A stretch of DNA of 40,905 nt from NCBI RefSeq assembly GCF_016918505.1, contig NZ_JAFFPZ010000023.1:1-40905 (forward strand). The letters are read 5' to 3'. Both the position numbers and the translations under genes were made by a program. Every line of letters starts with the position of its first letter. Positions within the stretch are counted from its first letter, which is position 1. The notes beneath the pieces were generated by a model that was given only the letters and a program-made list of their open reading frames with translations, did not search any database and was not told the origin of the DNA. This document shows, piece after piece, positions 1 to 8,385 of the stretch. The DNA comes from Desulforhopalus vacuolatus (GTDB lineage: Bacteria > Desulfobacterota > Desulfobulbia > Desulfobulbales > Desulfocapsaceae).

Positions 1-112
1 CGTAATGAAGCAAGACAGCAGGCAGCAGAACAGGCAGCAGCTATGCAAATACACAAACGAAAATGCAGTCCACGACCACGAAAACGGTTAAAAAAGAAAC
101 ATGCAATTTTCT
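1..112 (+). pseudogene. Possible second IS30-like transposase fragment
   Basis: The plus strand is open from the window edge to a TAA at 110-112. It encodes a basic, Gln/Ala/Arg-rich stretch (NEARQQAAEQAAA, then a Lys/Arg cluster with SPRPRK). In IS30 transposases a similar segment follows the N-terminal helix-turn-helix. It faces the minus-strand remnant at 128-214, so the two pieces cannot belong to one simple gene. Composition is biased and the match is weak. It could be unrelated coding sequence running in from outside the window. Confidence 0.3.
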
Positions 113-127
113 AACCGGACACCACTG

Positions 128-214
128 ATTCAATGTACAGGTAAGCTCAGTCTGAGATCTTCCTGTTTGAAGAAAGGCCATGATCTGGTACCTTTCTAAA
201 AACGTGAGTTGCTG
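128..214 (-). pseudogene. IS30-family transposase remnant (N-terminal helix-turn-helix)
   Basis: A short minus-strand stretch translates to a segment containing QQLTFLERYQIMAFLQTGRS followed by QTEL. This resembles the N-terminal helix-turn-helix of IS30-type transposases, whose usual form is LTxEERYQIxALxxAGxSQxEIA. The frame then loses any similarity and no DDE catalytic core is present, so this is a decayed fragment and not an active element. A second possible fragment lies on the opposite strand just beside it (1-112). Recognition rests on motif memory only. Confidence 0.55.
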
Positions 215-358
215 ACAGCGAGTGCCGGTACCAGTGCAAGGTAACCATAACCATACCGGCAGCTCACTCTTCTTTGTATCGCGCTGTTGCACTTCTTGTA
301 CTCATTCAGCAGTTGATCATAAAAAATTGCCAAAAACCATTGGTAAAAGGAGAGCGTT

Positions 359-3229
359 TTGAATTTAGCCTTTAACAACTCAAGTAAAGTTCTTACAGCA
401 ATATTATTGGGTCTGTTGGGGTTCTGGATCAATTTTCAGAATATACAACTTATTGAACTTCCTTCTTTTAAAGTCAGCATTCTTGCAGGGCTTTACTTCC
501 CATTACTGGCATCTATCGCCTGGGGATGGAGGTATGGGCTGATTGCAGCTTTAGCCGGAGGCTGCCAAAGTATGTGGTGGCTTTGGTACAGTGACGGCTG
601 GGGAATTCTTTATGCGGTACCGGTGTTTACCTTGTGGATCATCTGGCATGGCTTTTGGTCAGATTATCGTCGGCATAATTCTGTATCCCACTGGTATCTT
701 TCTTCATTTGCTGTTGAAATTCCTTTTCGAATATTTATAGAACTTGGGTTCTATACGATTTTTTGTTGGCTCGTCACTTTAAATCCTCCCCCATGGGATT
801 CTGAAATTACAAACGCGTATGTCCCTTTGTCGTGGTGTCACACCATTGCCATTAAACATACTATTACAGCCTGTATTCTTTTATTGGCTGTTTATGTGAC
901 ATTAAGCATAGGTCCGATACGGCGCTTTTTTGGCTTATCTCGTAAAACGGCACAACAAGATATTACGACTATTTATGCAGGTGCAATTCTGATTGGGATA
1001 CTGTTTATTGGATTAGATGGAATGATCGGTTATATATTTCAACCAATGAATGAAAAGAATATTTGGCATTGGATCGTTTTGGATGTAAATCCTCACTCTG
1101 TTTTCATGCGTTTCTGTTATATTATTATTATGATTTTTGGAGCTGCTATCTTGTCCCGTATGGTGCAAAATAAAACTATATTGAATGAAAGACTTGTCCA
1201 CCTTAATCGTGTATTACATGGTATACGTGATGTAAATAAGTTAATCATCAAAGAAAATGATAAAAGCCGGCTGCTCCGGGAAGTCTGCCGTATTTTTATT
1301 GAAGCACGGGGGTATCACCGTGTCTGGATTGGTAACATTAAAGAGGGAAAACTGGCAGCACCATATTATCATGCTGGATTTGATCTGAAATTTTCAGAAT
1401 TTGAAACATACATCGAGTCGGGAACAGTGCCCTTCTGTATTGAGAAAATAATAGCAGCAAACAAACTTTACATGATGCATATGCCGTGTAATAAATGTAA
1501 AGGGTGCCCTTTGGCCAGAAGTGAGGAGGAAGCTGCGATGATGGCGGTTCCTTTAGCACACAGCGGTATGCTTTTCGGTTATATATGCGTAGTTGTTCCC
1601 TCGCTTTTTTTTCAAGATAAAGAAGAGCAAACACTTTTTGAGGAAGTTGCCGAAGATATTTCGTTCGCCCTCTGGTCTATTGAAATGGAAAATCGAAACC
1701 AGACACTGGAAGAGAGCTACAGTAGCGTCCTGGCAGCGTCAATCGATGCCATTATGGCTATTGATTTAGAGGGAACGATTACGCTGTTTAGCTCTGGTGC
1801 CGAACATCTTTTCGGTTGGAAAGCTGATGAGATTTTAGGTAAATCTATAACCCGGATTTGTCCAGATGAATTTCAGAATGAGGCTAAAGAGCTGATACAA
1901 AAAGTGTTGAAAGAAGGCAATTTAAAGGGGGTAGAAGTTATTCGCCAAACTTCTTCTGGTCAGCATGTTGCAGTGGAAATGACGCTAAATCTTCGAAGAG
2001 ACCGGCAGGGAAAAGCGATAGGGGTGTTTGGTATATTGCGCGATATCACTGAACGAAACAAAGCCAGGGTTTTAGCAGAAAAACTTCAACAAGCTCAGAA
2101 AATGGAAGCCATTGGTACGCTTTCCGGAGGAGTAGCTCATGATTTTAACAACATTCTTTTCCCAATTATCGGGCATACGGAGATGCTGTTGGATGATATT
2201 CCCCCCCAAAGTCCATTCCGGGAGAGTTTACAGGAGATTTACACCAGTGCTTTGAGGGCAAAAAAGCTGGTACAACAGATCCTCACATTTTCCCGTCAAA
2301 ATAACTCTGAAGTGAAACTCATTAAAATACAACCTGTTATCAAAGAGGCATTAAAACTTATCCGGTCCACAATCCCAACGACTATTGAGATCGTTCAGGA
2401 TATCAGGTCTGATTGTGGTGTTATCAAAGCTGATCCTACACAAATTCATCAGATTATCATGAACCTGACAACGAATGCGTATCATGCCATGGAAAAAACA
2501 GGCGGAAAAATGAAAATCAGCTTGAACGAAATAGAACTGGACAAACAGGATATCATAAATATGGAACCAGGTACTTATCTTTGCCTTACAGTTGCGGATA
2601 CAGGTATAGGCATGGATAAGGAATTAAAAGAAAAAATCTTTAATCCATTTTTTACTACTAAAGAAAAAGGTAAGGGGACAGGGCTGGGGCTTTCAGTTGT
2701 ACATGGTATTGTAACGAGTGCCGGTGGCAATATTTATGTCTACAGTGAACCTGGTAAAGGATCGGAATTTCATCTTTATTTTCCCCGAGTTGAGAATTCT
2801 TTTGAAAAAGAAAAAAATCAAGAAAAACCAACAATACAGAGAGGTACGGAACATATTCTTCTAGTGGATGATGAAGAAGTCATCATAAAGATGGAAAAAC
2901 GACTGCTGGAGCGGTTGGGTTATCAAGTAACTTCACGAACCAGCAGTATTGATGCCCTTGAAGCTTTTAAAGCTCACCCTGATACCTTTGATGGGGTCAT
3001 CACTGATTTTGCAATGCCCAATATGGCAGGAGATAAACTTGCAATTGAATTGATCAAAATACGTCCTGATATTCCCATATTACTTTGTACAGGGTTCAGT
3101 GAAAACATGTCTGAAGAAAAAGCAATATCTATGGGGATAAATGGTTTTCTTATGAAGCCGTTTATGACACGCCAGCTTTCCAAAAAAATACGTGACATGT
3201 TTGATGAAAAAAAATCTGTTCAAGAATAG
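359..3229 (+). CDS. Membrane-anchored hybrid sensor histidine kinase (GAF-PAS-HisKA-HATPase-REC)
   Basis: A 956-residue hybrid kinase that would autophosphorylate on His and pass phosphate to its own receiver. Residues 1-270 hold about seven hydrophobic membrane segments. A GAF-like domain at about 290-445 carries a Cys cluster, C377-x2-C380-x2-C383. A PAS domain spans about 455-570. The phospho-acceptor is H594 in GGVAHDFNNIL. The HATPase domain shows the N-box (MNLTTNAYHAM), VADTGIGMD and GKGTGLGLS. The C-terminal receiver has VDDEE and the acceptor D883 in TDFAMPNM. The start is TTG, chosen for the purine-rich AAAGGAGA just upstream. No response regulator with an output domain lies next to it, so its target is unknown and signalling probably continues through another phosphotransfer protein. 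The gene stands alone, ending just before a dispersed repeat. Confidence 0.9.
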   Translation: MNLAFNNSSKVLTAILLGLLGFWINFQNIQLIELPSFKVSILAGLYFPLLASIAWGWRYGLIAALAGGCQSMWWLWYSDGWGILYAVPVFTLWIIWHGFWSDYRRHNSVSHWYLSSFAVEIPFRIFIELGFYTIFCWLVTLNPPPWDSEITNAYVPLSWCHTIAIKHTITACILLLAVYVTLSIGPIRRFFGLSRKTAQQDITTIYAGAILIGILFIGLDGMIGYIFQPMNEKNIWHWIVLDVNPHSVFMRFCYIIIMIFGAAILSRMVQNKTILNERLVHLNRVLHGIRDVNKLIIKENDKSRLLREVCRIFIEARGYHRVWIGNIKEGKLAAPYYHAGFDLKFSEFETYIESGTVPFCIEKIIAANKLYMMHMPCNKCKGCPLARSEEEAAMMAVPLAHSGMLFGYICVVVPSLFFQDKEEQTLFEEVAEDISFALWSIEMENRNQTLEESYSSVLAASIDAIMAIDLEGTITLFSSGAEHLFGWKADEILGKSITRICPDEFQNEAKELIQKVLKEGNLKGVEVIRQTSSGQHVAVEMTLNLRRDRQGKAIGVFGILRDITERNKARVLAEKLQQAQKMEAIGTLSGGVAHDFNNILFPIIGHTEMLLDDIPPQSPFRESLQEIYTSALRAKKLVQQILTFSRQNNSEVKLIKIQPVIKEALKLIRSTIPTTIEIVQDIRSDCGVIKADPTQIHQIIMNLTTNAYHAMEKTGGKMKISLNEIELDKQDIINMEPGTYLCLTVADTGIGMDKELKEKIFNPFFTTKEKGKGTGLGLSVVHGIVTSAGGNIYVYSEPGKGSEFHLYFPRVENSFEKEKNQEKPTIQRGTEHILLVDDEEVIIKMEKRLLERLGYQVTSRTSSIDALEAFKAHPDTFDGVITDFAMPNMAGDKLAIELIKIRPDIPILLCTGFSENMSEEKAISMGINGFLMKPFMTRQLSKKIRDMFDEKKSVQE

Positions 3230-3236
3230 ATGAGTC

Positions 3237-3530
3237 GAAATCGAAGAATGGGATTGATCGTGGATGGTAATGCCCGGATTGAGAAACCGTTTTCGAAAAA
3301 TCAACACGAAGCGATAATTCCGGCGATGATGTAGAGACAAGGCATGCCTTGTCTACACGGTGACGGGAATGTGACGGTGACGGGAAACGCGACAGAAGAC
3401 GTAATAATGATCTTCAACATGGAAACAGCGGGATTGGGGGAAATTATGCCGCTGTTCGTGGGGATTGGGAGAGCGTGATAATTCTCGCGGCTGTGGTTAG
3501 ACAAGGCATGCCTTGTCTCTACGGAGGCGG
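3237..3530 (+). repeat. Dispersed repeat family A, copy 1
   Basis: This block starts a few bases after the kinase stop codon and matches 8493-8771 almost base for base over about 280 bp. Each copy holds two perfect 20-bp palindromes of the form AGACAAGGCATGCCTTGTCT, here at 3335-3354 and 3499-3518, exactly 164 bp apart in both copies. The similarity includes indels that break every reading frame, so the small open frames inside are not genes. It looks like a non-autonomous mobile or REP-like element. The rest of the spacer to 3648 holds a partial echo of the same unit (3590-3625) and nothing else recognisable. Confidence 0.85.
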
Positions 3531-3648
3531 AAACAGAACGGTCATTGTAATTGAAGACCCCTTCATGATGTGACGCTGGTTGGTGGTAATGGGCGAATTA
3601 TGCCGCCGTTTGTGGGGGCACGGCGGTTTTCTCTATGATCCCTGCCTG

Positions 3649-4905
3649 TTACTGGAAAATTTCAGCCAATCCTTTTGTAAGGGATGACAACCCCGAACTC
3701 CGCATCATTACATAGGGTTTCATATAGCGTTTACACACCTTTTTGACGCAGGTGCAGGCTTCATGGCTGACGCAGTCAACCGGGCATACGACTGCATCTG
3801 CGCCGGTTAACATTTCCGGTAATCTGGCGCGGGCAACCTCAATACCGCCATCATGATGCAGAAAGCTGCCCCCCTGTCTTTCAATAAGCCTTCGGTACAT
3901 GGGAACCAGGCTTTGTCGACCGCCTACATAGAGAACCTTCCTGCCACATAAATCTGGCCCGGGACAACGATTGGTGTCTCGATCTTCACAGTCTGCGCAA
4001 TTACAGGTTGTGGATATCTGGGGGTGCAATACGGCCTCAAGCGACATGATTTCCTGCCGAAATTTTTCGTTTTCAAAATAAATCCCTGTTTGTGTTTTCT
4101 CAAGATTATTCACAGTCTTTTCTGCGATTTTAAGCATGTTTTCTTTGACTTCCAACTCCTCGCTCAGATTGTCAAGACGACCACAAAGATATGCGATATG
4201 TCGTCGGAGTTCATCACGCTGCTGTTTAAGATTACCAGATTCTCCAGCAGAACTCTGGTCAAGCAGAGTCTTCAGTTTTGAATTTTCTGCCTGCAGGGAA
4301 ATATGTAACTGCTTCATTTCGGACAAATCAGAGAGTTTCTTTTCCAGATCTTTTTTTTCTTTGAAATGTTGTTGTCGTTCGTTGCCAGAGACTTTTTCAA
4401 GAAGAGCAACTTTTTCCTTCAGGTTACCAAACGCTCTGTTGTCCCTCTGGTAATTCCTGAGGGTATCATGCCCCATCATCTGTACCTGACCGTAAATATC
4501 TGTAATCAATTCTAGAGATGCGGAAGGGTGGGTCATGATTGCCCAATATGCTCCCGGTATATTGCCACTCAGGATATCCTCTTCCCAGAAGGCTTTGATT
4601 GCCTGATCATCCTTTACTTTGGCGTAACGGTGAATCGCAACCTTATATATGTTATCCAGCATTTTGTTTAACGCCCTGGGCGTGGGAGTCCGGGCACCAA
4701 CCTGGTTGACCAGCGCCAAATGAAGCAGAAAGTCGCTGTCTTCCGAATTCAATCCAAACTGTTTCTTACGCGCCATTTTTCTCAAATCGGATTTCCTGAA
4801 ACAGGTTCCGAGCACAGAGCAGATATGGCTCTGGTCTATTGACCAGAGCTTTTTTCTTTGAGATGCGGGAGATTGTTTGCTCAGTATTTTTAATGCCCTT
4901 CCCAT
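3649..4905 (-). CDS. DUF2325 family protein with coiled coil and Cys-rich segment
   Basis: 418 residues. About 1-160 form a basic N-terminal region of unknown fold. About 160-290 are strongly charged and heptad-like, a predicted coiled coil that suggests oligomerisation. Residues 301-322 hold five or six cysteines (C-x-C-x2-C, then two more), followed by a Rossmann-like DUF2325 domain beginning VLYVGGRQSLVPMY and containing CPVDC and CTCVKKVC. The cysteines could bind a metal or Fe-S cluster, which is inference. The ATG is preceded by AGGAGG at good spacing. It lies downstream of feoC on the same strand with a 165-bp gap, so it may share iron-related expression, but no function is established for the family. 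Confidence 0.8.
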   Translation of the reverse strand: MGRALKILSKQSPASQRKKLWSIDQSHICSVLGTCFRKSDLRKMARKKQFGLNSEDSDFLLHLALVNQVGARTPTPRALNKMLDNIYKVAIHRYAKVKDDQAIKAFWEEDILSGNIPGAYWAIMTHPSASLELITDIYGQVQMMGHDTLRNYQRDNRAFGNLKEKVALLEKVSGNERQQHFKEKKDLEKKLSDLSEMKQLHISLQAENSKLKTLLDQSSAGESGNLKQQRDELRRHIAYLCGRLDNLSEELEVKENMLKIAEKTVNNLEKTQTGIYFENEKFRQEIMSLEAVLHPQISTTCNCADCEDRDTNRCPGPDLCGRKVLYVGGRQSLVPMYRRLIERQGGSFLHHDGGIEVARARLPEMLTGADAVVCPVDCVSHEACTCVKKVCKRYMKPYVMMRSSGLSSLTKGLAEIFQ

Positions 4906-5070
4906 TTGAAACCTCCTGTTGATCGGGTGCTGCTTATTTGGTTGGCAATGCCTGATATTTAAATCAAAAAGACTTCGCCATAATATTTTCTTATGCGGCA
5001 GTTTAATCTCTTATATGACCATGCTTTGCGCAGAGTCGATGGAACACGTTCAGTATCCTTGTGAGACGGC

Positions 5071-5292
5071 TCAGGAGAGCCATTCGTACGTTTCTATGGT
5101 CGCCGGATCACACTTGCAACATCCTTTGAAACATCCCAGGCTGCTCAGATGTTTTTTTACCTTGCCTTTATGTATCCAAAGTTCAAGCATGGGGCTGATG
5201 GCTTCGGTTGTCATCCTGAAATGAAGTGCAATGTCATGCAATGTTGCCAGCTTTCGTTCCTGAAGATATTTTCGAATTTCGATGGGAGTCAC
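5071..5292 (-). CDS. feoC: FeoC-like winged-helix protein
   Basis: 73 residues with a winged-helix N-terminus (MTPIEIRKYLQERKLATLHD) and a Cys-rich tail with CFKGCCKC followed by D-P, the layout of FeoC proteins. In enterobacteria FeoC binds an Fe-S cluster and protects or regulates FeoB. The same role is inferred here. It is the last gene of the Feo operon, about 90 bp after feoB, matching the feoA-feoB-feoC order known elsewhere. Confidence 0.85.
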   Translation of the reverse strand: MTPIEIRKYLQERKLATLHDIALHFRMTTEAISPMLELWIHKGKVKKHLSSLGCFKGCCKCDPATIETYEWLS

Positions 5293-5366
5293 TGTGAGAA
5301 CCTGTAGTAAAGATGAAAGCGGGAAAAGCTCTCCCCGCTCTGTTTATGGGTACCCTTATGGCGATT

Positions 5367-5392
5367 GAATCAGGCTTTCGAATCAGGCTTTC
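5367..5392. repeat. 13-bp tandem duplication at the feoB stop codon
   Basis: GAATCAGGCTTTC occurs twice head to tail (5367-5379 and 5380-5392). The feoB stop codon (5383-5385 on the minus strand) is in the second unit, and the first unit carries an identical TGA downstream. The duplication therefore leaves the protein unchanged. It is probably a slippage event. Confidence 0.9.
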
Positions 5393-7725
5393 GCGGCTGC
5401 CATGAGGGGGGTGGAGATGGTATCCCTTTTTTTTGCACCCAGTACCTTCATGACAGCAACAACAGTCCCAAGGGCCAGCAGGTCACCAGTAATCCACATC
5501 AATGAACTTGCCGGGTGGCTGCTGAGAGTTGCCACCTGGTAAAAGAGAGTAGAGGCGAAATACGCCAGGAACGTCGTCCAGAATCCTGTAAACAGCGTCC
5601 AGTTCAGATTTGTTTCCCGGTATACTGCTGCAACAGCTGCGCTGCATGGGAAATAGAGCAGAATAAAGAGCAGATAGGAAAAAGCGGCCACCTTCGAGCC
5701 AAACAGGGTTACCATGGAGCCAAAGGTCCCTGCGCTGACCTCCATTTCTTCAGCAGCAGCATTTTTATCGGAGACGTCGCCAATAGACAGTCCCAGGGGA
5801 TCGAGGAGAGTTTCTGCGAGGTTGGAAAGGTTGGCAGGAATGGTGGCAAAGGAGGCACCGATTGCTTCCCGGAAGCCAGATTTTTCTTCTGCTTCTTCAT
5901 CTCCAGTCTCGGCAGCTGCTGAGGAGTCCATACCGCTATAGAGCGCATTCAGTGTGCCGACAACGGCTTCCTTGGCAAAAATACCGGTAAATACCCCAAC
6001 TGTCGCAGGCCAGTTTTCATCCGTAACTCCCAGTGGATGAAGAGCAGGGGTTATAGTTTTGCTTATGGAGGAAAGAACTGAATTTTCCGTATCTTCATTC
6101 CCGAAGGAGCCATCAGTTCCCAGAGAATTCAAAAATGCCAAGACAACAATCACCGGCACCAGCACTTTGCCAGCCTTGAACAGAAAGGTTTTCAGCCGGT
6201 CATACGTTCGCAGCAGAACAGCCTTGACTGTCGGCAGATGATATGGCGGCAGTTCCATGATAAATGGAGTTGTCTCTCCCTTGAGCAGAGTGTTTTTCAG
6301 GATAAGACCGGTAAGAACGGCAAAAGCGATCCCGATCAGATAGAGAAGGAAAACCAGGTTCTGCCCGCCAGTGGGGAAAAAGGCCGCAGCAAACAGCGCA
6401 TATACTGGCAGTCTGGCCCCGCAGGACATGAAAGGGTTCATCATGATGGTGAGCGTTCGATCACGCTGATTTTCCAGGGTTCTGGTGGCCATGATCGCCG
6501 GGACATTACAGCCAAATCCGACCAGCATGGGGATAAAGGATTTCCCGGGCAGACCTATGATTCGCATGAACCGATCCATTACAAAGGCCGCTCTTGCCAT
6601 GTACCCGGAGTCTTCGAGCAGGGAGAGAAAAAGAAACATGAAGCCGATGGGTGGAATAAAGGTGGCCATGGTCTGGATACCCCCACCCGCGCCGTCGGTC
6701 AGTATCGTTTTCAGCCATACAGGTATCCCGATAGAGACAAGCAGATCACCAAAGCCATCAACAAAGATGGCACCGGCGAATTGATCAAAAAAGTCAATAA
6801 AGGCTCCGCCCAGATTAATGGTAAACATGAACATCAGATACATGGCCGCAAGAAAAATCGGAATACCGAAAACCCGGTTGAGAACGACCCTGTCTATCTT
6901 GTCCGACACAGAGTCCTTGATTTGCCCTTTCTTTGTGACATTATCTCTGGTCAGCCAGTTGATGAATTCGTAACGTGCTGAAGCAATCAGGATATCCGGA
7001 TCATCCTCTCTCTTCTCTTCGATGACACGCTGCAGTTCCAGGGCTCTGCTGACAGCACCAGCAGAAGATGCTGCTATGATCTGATCATCGTTTTCAAGCA
7101 ATTTGACTGCCATCCATTTAGCGTTCCAGCCCTTTTCGGTGGCAGTCTTTTTTACCAGTGGCAGCAGTTTTATCACGGCCTCTTCAACTTCTGCCGGATG
7201 TGTAACCATTGCAGTGGCAGCCGTATAAGGCCTGTTAACAGCAATATTTATTGCATCTTTAAGCTCTAAAATGCCCTTATTCCTGGATAAAATCATGGGG
7301 ATTACAGGGCAGCCCAGCTGGCGGGACAGACCGTCGACATCAATTTCGATCTGCCTGTCTCTGGCAATATCCATCATGTTCAGGACAACAAGCAGGGGAA
7401 CCTGCATCTCCAGAAGCTGGCTGGTCAGGTAGAGATTTCTTTCCAGGTTGGAGGCATCGACAATATTAACGATGAGATCAGCCTCACCGGAGAGGACATA
7501 ATCTCGTGCAACCTCCTCATCAACAGAGGCTGCAGAAAGAGAATAAATACCCGGGGTGTCTACGACCTCAATTTTATGACGCCCGTGGCTGTAAAACCCG
7601 ATCTTTCTCTCAACTGTTACCCCTGGCCAGTTGCCAACCTGTTGTTTTGCTCCGGTCAATGCATTGAAAAGGGTGGTCTTCCCGCAGTTGGGATTACCGA
7701 CTGCACAGATGGTAAAATCATTCAT
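5383..7725 (-). CDS. feoB: Ferrous iron transport protein B (FeoB)
   Basis: 780 residues, usual family length. The cytosolic N-terminal G domain shows G1 (GNPNCGKT, residues 10-17), the G2 region around GNWPGVTVE, G3 (DTPG, 56-59) and G4 (NMMD). A helical GDI region follows, and from about residue 290 a polytopic membrane domain with two Gate repeats. FeoB hallmarks GCNVPAIMATR and MSCGARLPVY are present, and these conserved Cys residues are thought to line the Fe(II) path. It imports ferrous iron across the inner membrane, driven or gated by nucleotide hydrolysis. It follows feoA by 2 bp. A charged Glu-rich loop near residues 620-635 breaks the second half of the membrane domain and may be a lineage-specific insert. 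Confidence 0.98.
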   Translation of the reverse strand: MNDFTICAVGNPNCGKTTLFNALTGAKQQVGNWPGVTVERKIGFYSHGRHKIEVVDTPGIYSLSAASVDEEVARDYVLSGEADLIVNIVDASNLERNLYLTSQLLEMQVPLLVVLNMMDIARDRQIEIDVDGLSRQLGCPVIPMILSRNKGILELKDAINIAVNRPYTAATAMVTHPAEVEEAVIKLLPLVKKTATEKGWNAKWMAVKLLENDDQIIAASSAGAVSRALELQRVIEEKREDDPDILIASARYEFINWLTRDNVTKKGQIKDSVSDKIDRVVLNRVFGIPIFLAAMYLMFMFTINLGGAFIDFFDQFAGAIFVDGFGDLLVSIGIPVWLKTILTDGAGGGIQTMATFIPPIGFMFLFLSLLEDSGYMARAAFVMDRFMRIIGLPGKSFIPMLVGFGCNVPAIMATRTLENQRDRTLTIMMNPFMSCGARLPVYALFAAAFFPTGGQNLVFLLYLIGIAFAVLTGLILKNTLLKGETTPFIMELPPYHLPTVKAVLLRTYDRLKTFLFKAGKVLVPVIVVLAFLNSLGTDGSFGNEDTENSVLSSISKTITPALHPLGVTDENWPATVGVFTGIFAKEAVVGTLNALYSGMDSSAAAETGDEEAEEKSGFREAIGASFATIPANLSNLAETLLDPLGLSIGDVSDKNAAAEEMEVSAGTFGSMVTLFGSKVAAFSYLLFILLYFPCSAAVAAVYRETNLNWTLFTGFWTTFLAYFASTLFYQVATLSSHPASSLMWITGDLLALGTVVAVMKVLGAKKRDTISTPLMAAAKA

Positions 7726-7727
7726 TG

Positions 7728-7961
7728 TTAAACGCCCTCCACCGTAAGCGTTACAGCTTCATCTTTACGCAGGCTTAAATGGTAGCCCCGAACCCCGATC
7801 TCAATCGGATCGCCCATTGGAGCAACCCTGTTTACGGTAAATTCCGTTCCCTTAATCAACCCCATGGCCAGTAATTTTTTTCGATAATTTTGGGTTCCTT
7901 TATCAAAACCAGTTACGCGGCCACGCATTCCCACTCCCAGGTCTGCAAGTGTCTTTCCCAT
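7728..7961 (-). CDS. feoA: FeoA-family SH3-like protein, second of a tandem pair
   Basis: 77 residues from the ATG at 7961, chosen because AAAGGAG lies just upstream. A longer frame reaching back to 8036 would run through the end of the preceding feoA gene and is not needed. The sequence MGKTLADLGVGMRGRVTGF, then LLAMGLIKGTEF and VAPMGDPIEI, is a typical FeoA fold. FeoA is a small cytosolic partner required for FeoB-dependent iron uptake. It overlaps the regulatory region of the operon tightly: 4 bp after the first feoA and 2 bp before feoB. Confidence 0.93.
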   Translation of the reverse strand: MGKTLADLGVGMRGRVTGFDKGTQNYRKKLLAMGLIKGTEFTVNRVAPMGDPIEIGVRGYHLSLRKDEAVTLTVEGV

Positions 7962-7965
7962 GATC

Positions 7966-8235
7966 TCACTCCTTTGTGACATATATTTTCCGGGCCATAC
8001 CTCCACCCAACATGAAACGATTTTCACTTTTGGCAATCAGGACAGCACACTTGTGGCGGGACTGAATAACTTCCATCGTGTCCTCAACCTGAATCCCCAT
8101 GCTGAGCAGACGTTCCTTAAAGGGTGCTCCACCCTGGATAAAAACAACACGCACCCTCTCCCCGGCACCCGCCAAAGCAAGAGGAAAGGATGGCCCGGTA
8201 TTTTTCACTGATGGATTGTTATATCCTTTGTTCAT
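7966..8235 (-). CDS. feoA: FeoA-family SH3-like protein, first of a tandem pair
   Basis: 89 residues from ATG 8235, preceded by GGAG. A TTG at 8259 would add eight residues but has no better ribosome site. ERVRVVFIQGG, ERLLSMGIQVEDTMEVIQS and a C-terminal ENRFMLGGGMARKIYV match the FeoA domain, including the closing GxGMARKI pattern often seen in FeoA proteins. It carries an extra N-terminal stretch of about 30 residues compared with its neighbour. The two FeoA copies are diverged, which suggests distinct roles in the FeoB complex. This is the first gene of the operon. Confidence 0.92.
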   Translation of the reverse strand: MNKGYNNPSVKNTGPSFPLALAGAGERVRVVFIQGGAPFKERLLSMGIQVEDTMEVIQSRHKCAVLIAKSENRFMLGGGMARKIYVTKE

Positions 8236-8276
8236 CGATATCTCCGTCTTTGATCTCAAGGTTGTCTGCGTCCTGA

Positions 8277-8305
8277 ATTATGCTTAAGTTTCGCTTGACG
8301 TACAA
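8277..8305 (-). promoter_or_regulatory. Predicted sigma-70 promoter of the feo operon
   Basis: On the minus strand TTGTAC (8300-8305) and CATAAT (8277-8282) are separated by 17 bp and lie about 45-70 bp upstream of the first feoA start. I looked for a Fur box (GATAATGATAATCATTATC-like) and see no convincing match, so iron control is expected but not shown. Confidence 0.5.
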
Positions 8306-8385
8306 TTTAAGGTTCAACTAATAACAGGACAAAAGTTCAAGGTCAAGAGATTATTTCGCCATGCCTAACAAATATTCAAAAAGGG

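Noticed and set aside
3301-3504. Minus-strand open frame whose translation is similar to that of 8552-8755
   Set aside because: The likeness comes from the repeat A DNA being nearly identical. The frame is not kept in the 27.7 kb copy and no ribosome site is present.
5300-5345. Intrinsic terminator between feoB and feoC
   Set aside because: AGCGGG and CCCGCT can pair over 6 bp on the minus strand, but no T tract follows and the loop is long.
6238-6981. Plus-strand open frame of 247 codons
   Set aside because: It is antisense to feoB, has a polar, low-complexity composition and no recognisable domain.
8236-8345. Fur box upstream of feoA
   Set aside because: No stretch close to the palindromic Fur consensus was found, although regulation by iron would be expected.
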